Below are positions 26,513 to 35,693 of a DNA stretch of 64,000 nucleotides, piece after piece (the stretch's first letter is position 1; every line of letters begins with the position of its first letter). The notes below the pieces were generated by a model. That model worked only from the letters and a program-made list of their open reading frames with translations. It was not told where the DNA came from and searched no databases. Location of the stretch: the NCBI RefSeq assembly GCF_000196495.1, contig NC_011312.1:1674001-1738000 (forward strand), written 5' to 3'. This DNA is from Aliivibrio salmonicida LFI1238 (lineage in GTDB: Bacteria > Pseudomonadota > Gammaproteobacteria > Enterobacterales > Vibrionaceae). Position numbers and translations under genes: made by a program.

Positions 26513-26550
26513 AATAAGCTCCAAACTCTCATTTGGAACTTATTGTATTT
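26513..26550 (+). terminator. Terminator-like hairpin after the OmpA remnant
   Basis: AATAAGCTCCAAA pairs with TTTGGAACTTATT with one mismatch and a 6-base loop, followed by a short T-rich run. It also lies just beyond the convergent hypothetical gene. Confidence 0.7.
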
Positions 26551-26574
26551 AACTATAAGTACGTAATTAGTAGA

Positions 26575-26997
26575 TTAACGAATAAGTTGAACATCTTTCT
26601 GTTTAATAAATAGAAGAACGTCTGCACTCGGAGAAATGTTCAGCTTGAGTATATTGTCACAGCAATGACCTAATAACTCGGTTGCCTTTGCCTCCCAATC
26701 AACACTGCTTTCATTGCTGTCTAATATTGAGTAATAGTATCTTTTGGTACTTCTTTTACTGTAGTAATTGACGACACCGGCTTTATCTAATAGAGACAAT
26801 TCACTGATCTCGCTTTTACATTTAAATATAACTTCTTCACAAGCAATTTTTTGATGCTGTTCTACAAGCAGTTTAACAAGAATAGATTCAGCAGCAGCAC
26901 CTAGCGTTATGGTGCTTAAGTAATCTCGCTCATTTAAATATAATTTGATTGCCCTATTTACTTGATGTAATGCAATTGACAAGTTATCCATATTCAA
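26575..26997 (-). CDS. Hypothetical protein with HEPN-like helical start
   Basis: This 140-residue soluble protein starts near MDNLSIALHQVNRAIKLYLNERDYLSTITLGAAAESILVKLL. That pattern (AIxLYxxxxDYLSxxTLxxAAExIL) recurs in a widespread uncharacterised family with a HEPN-like all-helical fold. No RX4-6H nuclease motif is obvious. It stands alone between a decayed gene and a frameshifted one. The start could be at 26997 or two codons in. The function is unknown. Confidence 0.65.
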   Translation of the reverse strand: MNMDNLSIALHQVNRAIKLYLNERDYLSTITLGAAAESILVKLLVEQHQKIACEEVIFKCKSEISELSLLDKAGVVNYYSKRSTKRYYYSILDSNESSVDWEAKATELLGHCCDNILKLNISPSADVLLFIKQKDVQLIR

Positions 26998-27175
26998 TCC
27001 TTGAGTATGTAAAAAACACGACTATTAAGTCTAAATACATCATCAAAAATAACTGCAATCACGATCACTAATTTTGAAAAAATCGGTTAAAAAACAATCT
27101 AAAAATGACGGTGGCATCAAATATATAATGACGTAATTATCAAGAAAAAGAACACGAACGCATACATTGTCACGA

Positions 27176-27545
27176 TTAAATTTTCTTTGCGTACACTTCT
27201 TGCCACAATGTAATTAAATCATTTTCATCAAATTTAAGCAGTAACATCGCTTCAAACGCTTCCATCTATTCGACGCACTTTAGCCGACATCACCGTAACC
27301 ACTTTATCTGCATCACAAAGGTACTCTTGTACTTTATAGCAAATAGACTCAATGTTTGCTTTAAACCCATTTAAAAACTCTAAATATGAATGGTGATTTG
27401 CTTTGTATTCAAGACCATTGGCTTTAACTACAAACTCATCGGCAAAACAAGTGGCAAGATCGGATTCAAAAAGAGTGGTTGATGCCTTTAAGTTTTCTTT
27501 ATTCCATTCTAACAACTGGATGGCGAGGGTTTTTAATTCTTTCAT
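27176..27545 (-). pseudogene. SnoaL/NTF2-like protein, frameshifted near the C-terminus
   Basis: The frame starting MKELKTLAIQLLEWNKENLKAS reads a SnoaL-like polyketide-cyclase fold pattern through VTVMSAKVRRIDGSV, then hits a stop at 27252. The neighbouring frame immediately continues with EAFEAMLLLKFDENDLITLW, then QEVYAKKI and a stop at 27176, a credible end for this fold. A small indel (net +1 or -2) near 27256-27270 would join them into about 122 residues. I chose the start at 27545; an open extension to 27584 has no ribosome site. A sequencing error is possible. Confidence 0.65.
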
Positions 27546-27632
27546 TTTAATGCTTCTTTTTGGGCTAATTCCTATATAGGACAAACCTATTGGGTTTATG
27601 TTCCAAAAAAATACATTAAAAAATAAACCGCT

Positions 27633-27962
27633 TTAAGATAACGACTTTACCGTGCGGATAGCCTCTAAAATAGAATCAAAGCCAATTTTAGCGACGCAGC
27701 ATGAACCTAAACTTGATGCATGCGCTTTAACTAATTCAGTGACCTCTTCAAGAGTACTTACTTTATTTGTAGGGATAATCTTCGCGGCATTATCTTTAGG
27801 ATCATTAAGCATAAATATAGCCCCGATTGAATCGATAAGAACATCATTCTCTTGATAACCTAAATAATGCAATTCAGATTCACGTTCCCATTCCATTATA
27901 TCTGAAAGATAATCCAACTCAGGATCCCCATCGAACTTTACTATTGCAGGCCAAACTACCAT
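27633..27962 (-). CDS. Small hypothetical protein, possibly DUF4144
   Basis: This 109-residue protein begins MVVWPAIVKFDGDPELDYLSD and contains HYLGYQENDVLIDSIGAIFML, then a C-terminal helical region. The layout resembles DUF4144 proteins of Vibrio and relatives, but I am not certain. It is soluble, with no signal peptide. It lies 17 bases downstream of the Nudix gene on the same strand, probably co-transcribed. Confidence 0.6.
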   Translation of the reverse strand: MVVWPAIVKFDGDPELDYLSDIMEWERESELHYLGYQENDVLIDSIGAIFMLNDPKDNAAKIIPTNKVSTLEEVTELVKAHASSLGSCCVAKIGFDSILEAIRTVKSLS

Positions 27963-27979
27963 TTTGTGTCTTCCTTGTA

Positions 27980-28384
27980 TTATACAGTGAGTCTATTTTC
28001 TTCTATAAGCCAGTCCATCGTAACCACTGTTGCTAATGAACACACATTTAAATCCGTTTGATCGACAAATTTTAACTCTTCAATTTCAGCATCCGCGGCA
28101 AGTTCGCCCGTAAATTCAGCAAAATAACAAGTGAGTTGAACTGATACGCCACTTTCTTTTCCGTCAGCTTGGGCAACAAACGTATTCGCATAGTGAATCG
28201 TATTAAGACAAAGATCGACAGATAATTCTTCTTTGATTTCTCTTACTAAAGCCTGCTCATCACTCTCGCCAAGTTCTCGCTTTCCACCAGGAAGATAAAA
28301 CAGCACTTTACCTTTTGAACGAACCGTTAAAAATTTACCGTCTTTAATGTAAATCCAAGCCAGTTTATCGATTACTTTATTCAT
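27980..28384 (-). CDS. Nudix hydrolase
   Basis: This 134-residue Nudix enzyme, from MNKVIDKLAWIYIKDG, carries the Nudix box GKRELGESDEQALVREIKEE followed by LSV, fitting GX5EX7REUXEEXGU apart from serine at the last glycine. The PGGKRELGE context resembles MutT/NTP pyrophosphohydrolases. I chose the inner ATG at 28384; a frame from 28408 adds eight residues without better signals. The next gene on the same strand is a small hypothetical. The substrate is not predictable from sequence alone. Confidence 0.9.
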   Translation of the reverse strand: MNKVIDKLAWIYIKDGKFLTVRSKGKVLFYLPGGKRELGESDEQALVREIKEELSVDLCLNTIHYANTFVAQADGKESGVSVQLTCYFAEFTGELAADAEIEELKFVDQTDLNVCSLATVVTMDWLIEENRLTV

Positions 28385-28557
28385 AAAACCCTCACAGAAA
28401 TCACTCAATAGAATTTAGCCCTTTCAAGAAAAAGAAAACAAGATAAATTCGGAGGTAGGTCACATTACCTATTAAGTAGATCAATTAAATACCATATTCT
28501 AGAGTCAGTAGTATAAGATAAAACCTAATGAATGGAATCATGAAAATAGGTATGTCT

Positions 28558-29538
28558 ATGAATAAATTAAGTATAATGACGCCTGTTCTCGTCAGTGTTA
28601 GCTTGCTCTTTCTGCTTTCGGGCTGTGCTTCTACTGAACAAGCCACCACAGTAAAAACGAATCCTAACGTAAAACAATCATTGCAAATACCAGGGCTGAA
28701 ACATTGCTCGAATACGGAAGATAACACCCTTAATATTGATCCAAATACCCCATTAACGGTTATTGTTCATGGTTGCTTTTCTTCCGCCGGAAAATTTAGA
28801 GCGTTATCAGAAGTCTACGATTTGAATGATCAACAAGCGATTTGCTTTGAATACGATGACAGAGATAGCCTCGAAACATCCTCAGGAGAGCTCGTATACG
28901 CTCTTAATCAATTATCTAAATACAACCCTAATCAACCGTTACATGTTATTGGACATAGCCAAGGCGGGCTTGTTGCACGAAGAGCATTAACGTTAGACAG
29001 AGAAGACAAACAAATCATCCATTCAGAACAGATTAAATTAACCACAGTATCTTCGCCCTTTAATGGCATTAATGCGTCATCACACTGTGGAATTACTTCA
29101 TTACGAATATTATCACTCGGTATTGTCGATCTTATCTGCTACGCCGTTACGGGTGAGAAATACCAACAAATCCCCCCCAATGTTGATTTTATGACAACAC
29201 CTGGTGAATTATCGCCATCGGTATCACAACACTTAATTATTAAAACCGATGAACGTAATCAGTGTCGTCGAATGAGCGAAAACCAACGCTGCCTAGAAGA
29301 TGATTATGTGTTTAGTTTGGAAGAGCAATCAAATACAGCGGTTGACGCCTTCTCTGAGGTAATTCCAATGACAGTGGAAATCGGACATGTGAAAATTGTC
29401 GGTAATGAGCAAACCCCACCAACAACACTCATTAATATACTTAGAGATAAAAAGCTTCTGTTAACCAAAGATGGCATTAGTGAATCTGAACAAGCTTCGT
29501 TGATAAAAAAAATATATTCAGATACCCGTTATAACTAA
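28558..29538 (+). CDS. Lipase-like alpha/beta hydrolase lipoprotein
   Basis: This 326-residue protein has a lipoprotein signal (MNKLSIMTPVLVSVSLLFLLSGCAS, lipobox LSGC). The hydrolase domain shows TVIVHGCFSSAGKF (oxyanion region), the nucleophile elbow GHSQGGLVARR, and a late IGHVKIVGNE, which may supply the histidine. It resembles secreted PGAP1/lipase-type esterases. Starts at 28528 and 28540 are also open, but the 28558 start gives a clean signal peptide. It is probably attached to the inner face of the outer membrane or to the inner membrane. Confidence 0.82.
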   Translation: MNKLSIMTPVLVSVSLLFLLSGCASTEQATTVKTNPNVKQSLQIPGLKHCSNTEDNTLNIDPNTPLTVIVHGCFSSAGKFRALSEVYDLNDQQAICFEYDDRDSLETSSGELVYALNQLSKYNPNQPLHVIGHSQGGLVARRALTLDREDKQIIHSEQIKLTTVSSPFNGINASSHCGITSLRILSLGIVDLICYAVTGEKYQQIPPNVDFMTTPGELSPSVSQHLIIKTDERNQCRRMSENQRCLEDDYVFSLEEQSNTAVDAFSEVIPMTVEIGHVKIVGNEQTPPTTLINILRDKKLLLTKDGISESEQASLIKKIYSDTRYN

Positions 29539-29555
29539 TTTCATCTTACCTATTT

Positions 29556-30059
29556 TCATACCATTTCACTCTTACGGTAGTAATGGCGATAATAGCCAAT
29601 TAAATTACTACCAATAAACAACGTTTCCATAAGAACAGCCGTTGGTGAGCCAATTAAGTAGTTATTTAAAAGCCAGAAACTCGTTCCTACTACCATCAAC
29701 TCTCTTAAACGCTTATCTTCTTTATTAAAAGCTGCTGCAGTTTGAAAAAGTGAACCTAAACAACTAATTACACTAGTTAGCCCAGAATAAGTGAATGCCG
29801 TTGTAAGGATTGATGCGGAATAAAACAGGTATTTTAATTTTGCAGATGTAGAAAAAATACTGATTAAATAACGAATAGTTGCAATAGCCATTAAGCTTGC
29901 AGCGGTCCATTGTTCAAGTAGATAAAAATGACTGGAAATTAAAATCCCAGAAAAAAACAAACAAGCAACAATGCTTTTTCTTTCTTTAAACTGAAAAGAC
30001 ATCAAATCGAAAATGATAGCAATTGCCACTAATACTTGAGAAATAAAAAATAATGACAT
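29556..30059 (-). CDS. YgjV-family inner-membrane protein
   Basis: This 167-residue protein has about six short hydrophobic spans and resembles the E. coli YgjV / Imp-YgjV family: AIIFDLMSFQFKERKSIVACLF near the N-terminus, TAASLMAIATIRYLIS, and GTSFWLLNNYLIGSPTAVLMETLF. The function is unknown. It is a single gene, convergent with the lipase-like gene and upstream of slt on the same strand. Confidence 0.8.
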   Translation of the reverse strand: MSLFFISQVLVAIAIIFDLMSFQFKERKSIVACLFFSGILISSHFYLLEQWTAASLMAIATIRYLISIFSTSAKLKYLFYSASILTTAFTYSGLTSVISCLGSLFQTAAAFNKEDKRLRELMVVGTSFWLLNNYLIGSPTAVLMETLFIGSNLIGYYRHYYRKSEMV

Positions 30060-30212
30060 TACATACCCTTTTCATAAACATAAAATATACAACACGTTAG
30101 TTTCAATTAATGGTATTTAAAGTAACCATTTAATTCAATACCCCAAAACCATTAATTTCATTTCCTTCGTTTTTTTTACGACAATGCTTCTATTTCCATA
30201 TTTAATCATACG

Positions 30213-32138
30213 TTAATATTTTGCATCCAATTCAAAATCACTTATAAAGTTATCTTTAATGCCTAATATACGACGATAATATTCTTCAAACATTAAAATG
30301 TTTTTCACATACGTCCGAGTTTCTTTAAAGGAAATCGATTCTATAAACCCTATCGTATCGAGCTCTTCACTTGCGAGCCTTCGCCATTCAGCCACCATTG
30401 TTGGTCCCGCATTATAAGCAGCAAACGCTAAAATACGATTATTGTTATAGTGCCTTATTAAACGACTTAAATAGCGACTGCCAATAGCGATGTTTTTTTC
30501 TGCTATAAATAAGTCGGAACGAGTTTTGTAAGGCAACGTATAAAGCGTCGCCATATAACTAGCGGTACTTGGTAATACTTGCATTAATCCTAGCGCACCA
30601 ACTGGAGAGTGAGCATTAGGGTTAAACCCGCTCTCTTGCCTTGTCAGTGACATTAACGTAATTGGATTTACCTTGTACTTACCCCCATAACGCGTAAACA
30701 ATGAGTAATAACGAACAGGGAAACGCAATTCAATGTGATCCCATAGCCCTCCTCTAAATGTACTTTCAAGTGAAAATTCATCCCATCCTTCATTTCTCGC
30801 ATAAGTCGCAAGTCGAGCTCTATCCTCATAACTGGCTCTTGCAATTAAATATCGCCACTGACTTTTAGCGGCGGCATCTTTACCTAAGGCAAGCAACTCC
30901 TTAACCCTTTCAAGATCAGGATGGTATTGTGCTATTTTTTCGAACTTAGTATCAACACTCGCAATTGGATACGTTATCTCTCGATTTAACGCAATGGCTG
31001 CTGCAAAGCTGTATATATGCCGATATCCCAAGATTCGTTTTAATCGCTCTTCACCCTCATTTACTTTCTCTAATGCGATTTCACTTCGAGCCATCCAGTA
31101 CTGCCAACGATATGTTGATTGTGCTTTATCCGACAAACGCAAAATCCAAAAGTTAATATTCTCCCATTGCGTTTTACGTATCGATAAACGAATTCGTTGT
31201 TCAAGTACCTCATCACGATTTGAACGCTTAAACACATCATCTCGCCATTCGATGGTTTCACTATCCGTCGTCTGAAAAAGCCTAACGGCAAGAAATTCAG
31301 AGGTAGTTTGGAGTTCGTCTTTCGTATATGAGTAATGGTCATTAATAAATCGGAAAGCTAAATACGCTTTATCGGTGTCTTTCCTTGCTAAATGTCTTAG
31401 CATCACTTGTGCGTATTCACGATTAAAAGGCGTCTCAACTTTCTTATCAAATACTGTCGTTATCTTTGTTGGTGTTTGATATAAGCCATACATTTCATTT
31501 AAATCCACACGACTTTGTTTATTCGATACCAATTTAATTAGATAAGTAATTAATCTTGGGTTTCTCTCTTCTATCGACAGTAAAGCCCGTCGCTTAATCA
31601 CATCATCCGTTCTTAACCCTGCTTTTTCCCAATAACTAAAAAGATCATTACATGCATTCGAAACACTTTCGCCATTAAGCCATAAAGATCTCGCGCCTTC
31701 AAAAGCAACCTCTTGTTTTCCTTGATGATAAAATGCGGTGTAATAGTAACATTGATAATCTTGATCTCTAGGTGGCGTGGTTTGATAACGGAGCAAGGCT
31801 TCCCAGTTCTTAGACGCGATCATTGCATTAAGATAATCCGCACGTATAGACACCGAAAAAGGGTAATCCGCATAGTCTTTCGAGAATTGATTCACTTGCT
31901 CAGGGGTTTTATTAGGGAGATCAAACAAGAAAGCACGATAATCGGTATAAGCGGCTAATGAATAGCTATCAATACTGGCGCGTTTCTTATCATAAATAGA
32001 GATGTTCTTCTGATTAAACCCTTGTTGTATCGCATCATAGGCGTAACGATTTAACCGCAATTCAGAGGCAGAGAACGCATAAGAAACGTTGCATATACTT
32101 ACAAAAGCTAATAACCAATGAACTTTACTCGACCGCAT
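30213..32138 (-). CDS. slt: Soluble lytic murein transglycosylase
   Basis: Slt cleaves peptidoglycan glycan strands in the periplasm to 1,6-anhydro products. The 641-residue protein has a signal peptide (MRSSKVHWLLAFVSICNVSYAF), a long helical superhelix region, and a C-terminal lysozyme-like domain, with TRQESGFNPNAHSPVGALG carrying the catalytic glutamate, LMQVLPSTA, and AFAAYNAGP. E. coli Slt has about 645 residues. The ATG at 32138 is preferred because AAAAAGGGA lies upstream and a good signal peptide results; extensions to 32156 and 32168 are open. Confidence 0.93.
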   Translation of the reverse strand: MRSSKVHWLLAFVSICNVSYAFSASELRLNRYAYDAIQQGFNQKNISIYDKKRASIDSYSLAAYTDYRAFLFDLPNKTPEQVNQFSKDYADYPFSVSIRADYLNAMIASKNWEALLRYQTTPPRDQDYQCYYYTAFYHQGKQEVAFEGARSLWLNGESVSNACNDLFSYWEKAGLRTDDVIKRRALLSIEERNPRLITYLIKLVSNKQSRVDLNEMYGLYQTPTKITTVFDKKVETPFNREYAQVMLRHLARKDTDKAYLAFRFINDHYSYTKDELQTTSEFLAVRLFQTTDSETIEWRDDVFKRSNRDEVLEQRIRLSIRKTQWENINFWILRLSDKAQSTYRWQYWMARSEIALEKVNEGEERLKRILGYRHIYSFAAAIALNREITYPIASVDTKFEKIAQYHPDLERVKELLALGKDAAAKSQWRYLIARASYEDRARLATYARNEGWDEFSLESTFRGGLWDHIELRFPVRYYSLFTRYGGKYKVNPITLMSLTRQESGFNPNAHSPVGALGLMQVLPSTASYMATLYTLPYKTRSDLFIAEKNIAIGSRYLSRLIRHYNNNRILAFAAYNAGPTMVAEWRRLASEELDTIGFIESISFKETRTYVKNILMFEEYYRRILGIKDNFISDFELDAKY

Positions 32139-32246
32139 TGAAAATCCCTTTTTCATAAATGCACACATTGAGTTTGGTTTAGTTATATCAAATTATCTAG
32201 TACTCAAACGTACCATATTTGCAAATACCTAGAATCTAATACTCAT

Positions 32247-32510
32247 TTACTGAAAATTAAGGATCTTTTTGGCCACTATTCTACCTAATGACGATCCAAT
32301 AAACATAACGGCAATAAAAATGATAACAGCAAAAACATACGCCACTAAAACCGGTACACCAAAGCCCCATGCAAAACTGAATGCCAAGCCAGATAACGCC
32401 TCTATCGGCCAATGAATCATGTTTAATGACGAGCCATTAGCTAAAATATAAACCAGACTAACAAACCCAACGACAGCACCAATCATGCCAATACGATCTA
32501 TTTTATTCAT
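32247..32510 (-). CDS. Small membrane protein, unknown function
   Basis: From MNKIDRIGMIGAVVGFVSLVYI the product is 87 residues, with three hydrophobic stretches (about residues 8-25, 38-55 and 58-78). No family is recognised. It stands alone upstream of slt on the minus strand. The longer frame from 32543 lacks supporting signals. Confidence 0.55.
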   Translation of the reverse strand: MNKIDRIGMIGAVVGFVSLVYILANGSSLNMIHWPIEALSGLAFSFAWGFGVPVLVAYVFAVIIFIAVMFIGSSLGRIVAKKILNFQ

Positions 32511-32724
32511 GTAATTTAAACCTACAGTGAAAATAAGCTGCATTTTATAATGGGAAGCTCATCTCCACCAACATAATTAAGCGAATAATCAGTATTTCCT
32601 TTATTTACATCCTACCGTGAATACACTCGCAGAACGACGGATGTACGAGTAAAACTCTGACCTATTTTTTGTTTTTTAATACCACTTTACTACACTCATT
32701 TTTCATTTTAAAAGGAATGGTAAA

Positions 32725-34062
32725 GTGACTAAATCAACTCTATTTACACTCACATTGAGCAGTACATTAGTGCTCTCGTCATTACAAACAGAAGCAACAC
32801 CACAAAAGATAGATAACGTCTCGCCCTCTTCTTCTCCCCCCATAAATGTCATTCATGTGCCTATGTTTGTGAGCTTAGGTTTTGACGATAACGTGGAAGT
32901 TGATGGATTAACATGGGTAATAAAACAACTAGAAAGCCACCACAACCCTAAAGGAAACGATCAATACGCAGGGCAACCCTTATCCGCTTCTTTCTTTATG
33001 CATTGTGAGCCAGCAAGAGAAAATGAAGACGTAAAATCGTTATGGCGTCAACTCGTTATCGCGAAACATGATATAGGAAACCACACCGACACTCATCCCG
33101 ACGATAAAGTGAATTATAACCCTCTCCAAGCTTGGATGACTGCAGAACAATGGCAGCAAGAGGTTAAACTCTGCAATACTTTATTAACGCAGAGTTCAGA
33201 TGACGGTGGCATTGGAGTGAGTAATATTTCAGGATTTAGAGCCCCTTTCATGACCTATAATGACAATACACTCCAAGCTATAATAAAAAACGATATTACT
33301 TATGATGTCAGCTTCCCCGCAGGAATAACGCCTGACCAAAATGGCCTGAACAATTATTGGCCGTTTACTCTTGATAATGGCAGCCCATCACACAATCAAG
33401 CCGTTAATGGGTGGTGGAAGCCAGCAATAGCTAATTACCCTGGTTTATGGGAAATCCCTCTTCATACGTTAATTGTTCCGCCGGATGACCGACTAGAAGA
33501 ATATGGATTGAACTACTCACTCAGAGACAAAATAGCAAGCCGTATCAGTTATTTTGATCCAATATCAGGTAAGGACGATAATTTTGATTGGAACCTGTAC
33601 ACGACACCAAATTGGGGGGCCGCCGGGTTAAATGAAAATGACGTTGTTGCTATCTACAGTTACAATCTCGATTTACGCTTAGAAGGCAACAGAGCACCAT
33701 TAGTTCTTGGATTACATTCTGCATTTTATGGTTATTTAAATGGCCAAGAACATTACGGTATGCCAGAAACGACCGTTGAAAGCCGACAAAATGTATTAAC
33801 GCGATTCATAACATACGCCTTAACAAAACCAGAAGTGAGATTTGTTAACCATAAACAAATCATCGATTGGATGCGAGACCCACTGCCTTTAACGCTGTGC
33901 CCAACTGCAGAATGGAAAACACACGAGGTATATCAAAAAGGCAATACGGTGAACTATCAAGGAAAAATCTGGCAAGCTCAGTGGTGGACACAATTAGAAA
34001 TACCAGGAATAACTGAAAACTCCCCTTGGGAAATCATAGACGCTTGCACGGCAACACAATAA
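32725..34062 (+). CDS. Secreted chitin-oligosaccharide-deacetylase-like polysaccharide deacetylase
   Basis: This 445-residue secreted enzyme has a signal peptide and a CE4 (NodB-like) deacetylase domain with the metal and catalytic motifs LGFDDN (motif 1), HTDTHP (motif 2) and FRAPFM (motif 3). The C-terminal AEWKTHEVYQKGNTVNYQGK with IWQAQWWTQ is a CBM5/12 chitin-binding module. The domain order matches the Vibrio chitin oligosaccharide deacetylase that makes GlcN-GlcNAc signals from chitin breakdown. The start is a GTG at 32725 after AAAAGGA; the nearby ATG at 32717 stops at once. It is a single gene with a bidirectional terminator behind it. Confidence 0.92.
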   Translation: MTKSTLFTLTLSSTLVLSSLQTEATPQKIDNVSPSSSPPINVIHVPMFVSLGFDDNVEVDGLTWVIKQLESHHNPKGNDQYAGQPLSASFFMHCEPARENEDVKSLWRQLVIAKHDIGNHTDTHPDDKVNYNPLQAWMTAEQWQQEVKLCNTLLTQSSDDGGIGVSNISGFRAPFMTYNDNTLQAIIKNDITYDVSFPAGITPDQNGLNNYWPFTLDNGSPSHNQAVNGWWKPAIANYPGLWEIPLHTLIVPPDDRLEEYGLNYSLRDKIASRISYFDPISGKDDNFDWNLYTTPNWGAAGLNENDVVAIYSYNLDLRLEGNRAPLVLGLHSAFYGYLNGQEHYGMPETTVESRQNVLTRFITYALTKPEVRFVNHKQIIDWMRDPLPLTLCPTAEWKTHEVYQKGNTVNYQGKIWQAQWWTQLEIPGITENSPWEIIDACTATQ

Positions 34063-34068
34063 AAAACC

Positions 34069-34099
34069 AAGCCTCTTTTTAACAAACAAAAAGAGGCTC
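34069..34099. terminator. Bidirectional terminator between convergent genes
   Basis: GCCTCTTTTT and AAAAAGAGGC form a 10-bp stem with a 7-base loop. The flanking sequence is A-rich on one side, so it can end both the deacetylase gene and the DUF3465 gene. Confidence 0.8.
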
Positions 34100-34106
34100 A
34101 TCTTAT

Positions 34107-34508
34107 CTATTCGTAGGTACGCCCATTGTGCTTTAACCATCCATGAGTATGACGATTTCTTGGATCAAGATGAGTCCAATGAACAACACCTCCTTTTCTT
34201 GAATATTCATACTCTCCATAAAAGGTCACACTGTCACCTTTTCTTAGGTTTGGAATCCTTGGCGCTAAATCTATATTATGAGCAATAAGGATCGTTAAAT
34301 TATTATCTAATCGCAGAATGAACTTTTGATGCCTTGAGCCTTTATTATCATCAGGCAATACTCGAACCACCTCACCGACCCCTTCGACTTGAACATCACT
34401 TCGCTGTGAATCAAAAGCACCTTTTACATCAGAGTTACTGGCCCATGTAAAAGATGAAAATAAACTAAGAACAAATAAAAAACTGACTATTATACGTTTA
34501 ACTATCAT
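34107..34508 (-). CDS. DUF3465-type secreted protein
   Basis: This 133-residue protein has a signal peptide (MIVKRIIVSFLFVLSLFSSFTWA-SNSD). The mature domain reads VEGVGEVVRVLPDDNKGSRHQKFILRL, then ITVAHNID-like and GEYEYSRKGGVVHWTHLDPR, the pattern of DUF3465 OB-fold-like proteins, whose members often sit beside nucleases. The function is unknown. It faces the chitin deacetylase gene. Confidence 0.82.
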   Translation of the reverse strand: MIVKRIIVSFLFVLSLFSSFTWASNSDVKGAFDSQRSDVQVEGVGEVVRVLPDDNKGSRHQKFILRLDNNLTILIAHNIDLAPRIPNLRKGDSVTFYGEYEYSRKGGVVHWTHLDPRNRHTHGWLKHNGRTYE

Positions 34509-34555
34509 TGACTCTATTACCTATACAAAACCACACATTTAAAAAATACCTAACA

Positions 34556-34692
34556 CTATGAACGAAACCCCCATACCGCATCGATAAGTTTGATCATCAA
34601 CTCTTTAGAAACCCCACTCTCATCAAGCTCTGGCATGTATTCAAGAAAATCTATACCGACAAACTTAGCATTAGACGCTAAGTTCTTAACTA
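34556..34692 (-). pseudogene. C-terminal remnant of an arginase/ureohydrolase-family gene, cut by IS
   Basis: The minus frame reads VKNLASNAKFVGIDFLEYMP, then ELDESGVSKELMIKLIDAVW, then GFRS and a stop. VGIDFLEYMPExD resembles the end of arginase/agmatinase/formimidoylglutamase enzymes (consensus vgiDivEvnP). The upstream part of the gene is missing: the IS982-type element begins at 34693. The rest is not elsewhere in this window, so the insertion was followed by deletion or rearrangement. The family assignment is moderate. Confidence 0.5.
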
Positions 34693-35693
34693 ACCTGAAT
34701 TCTGGATAAGGCTGAACTAATTGCCCACCTAACGATCAGATCTTTCGACCAAGAATTATTTGAACGTATTTTAAAAGGTGGGCAAGATGAATAAATTAGT
34801 TGATATATTTTGTGATGTCGATGATTTTTGTTATCAATTCTTATCTCAATGGGAAAAATACCTTGTTGAGGCTAGTGAGAGAAAAAGAAAACGTCAGTCA
34901 GTAATGTCTACTAGTGAATGTATGACTATTGTCATCGCTTTTCATCAATCAAATCATAGAGATTTCAAGAACTTCTATATCGGGTTAGTTCATCAATATT
35001 GGAAAGGATACTTTCCAAATTTACTTAGCTACACTCGATTTGTGAGCAAAATGCCTAGCCTAATCGCCCCAATGTGTGCCTATTTTCAATCTATCAAAGG
35101 TAAGCCGACTGGCATTGCTTTTGTTGACTCCACGAGTCTTAAAGTATGCCATAACATTCGAATTCCTCGCCATAAAGTCTTTGATGGTGTTGCGAAAAGA
35201 GGAAAAGGTACCATGGGATGGTTTTTCGGCTTCAAACTTCATTTATTGATTAACCATCTTGGAGAAATTATTTCGCTGAAAATCACAGCTGGCAATGTAA
35301 ATGATAGGACTCCTGTACCTGATTTATGCAAAGAACTCTCGGGGAAATTGTACGCTGATAAAGGGTACATAGGTAAAAAGTTGAGTGAGAGCTTAAAGAA
35401 CTCTGATGTCGATTTAGTGACTACCTCGCGAAAAAACATGAAAGCAAAAGAGATAAGTGCTTTTGATAAGGCTATGTTATCAAAGAGATACATTATCGAA
35501 ACGATAAATGACCAATTGAAGAATATCTCTCAAATTGAACATAGCCGTCATCGTAGCGTGACTGGTTTCATGCTAAATGTAATTTCAGGCGTTGTGGCTT
35601 ATTGTTTAAAAAAACAAAAGCCACGAATTAAGCTATCAGAATGTGAATTTGAACTAATCCTCGCTTAAAGCATGTTTTATCCAGAATTCAGGT
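34693..35693 (+). mobile_element. IS982-family insertion sequence, copy 1
   Basis: This is a 1,001-bp element with ends ACCTGAATTCTGGATAA and its inverse as perfect 17-bp terminal repeats; the ACC start is typical of IS982. It carries one transposase gene. The flanking bases are TAACTA on the left and TAGATA on the right, so no clean target duplication is seen, and genes on both sides are truncated. An identical copy in the opposite orientation lies at 37502-38502. Confidence 0.93.
34787..35668 (+). CDS. IS982-family transposase, copy 1
   Basis: This 293-residue transposase begins MNKLVDIFCDVDDFCYQF, the IS982 hallmark. DDE-type motifs include FVDSTSLKVC, KLHLLINHLGEI, YADKGYIGKKL and the C-terminal YIIETINDQLKNISQIEHSRHRS. 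The ATG at 34787 with AAGGTGGG upstream is preferred to the GTG at 34778. It is intact and identical in sequence to the second copy. Confidence 0.93.
   Translation: MNKLVDIFCDVDDFCYQFLSQWEKYLVEASERKRKRQSVMSTSECMTIVIAFHQSNHRDFKNFYIGLVHQYWKGYFPNLLSYTRFVSKMPSLIAPMCAYFQSIKGKPTGIAFVDSTSLKVCHNIRIPRHKVFDGVAKRGKGTMGWFFGFKLHLLINHLGEIISLKITAGNVNDRTPVPDLCKELSGKLYADKGYIGKKLSESLKNSDVDLVTTSRKNMKAKEISAFDKAMLSKRYIIETINDQLKNISQIEHSRHRSVTGFMLNVISGVVAYCLKKQKPRIKLSECEFELILA

Noticed and set aside
34778..34786. GTG start for the IS982 transposase
   Set aside because: It falls inside the AAGGTGGG ribosome site of the ATG at 34787, which gives the normal N-terminus.
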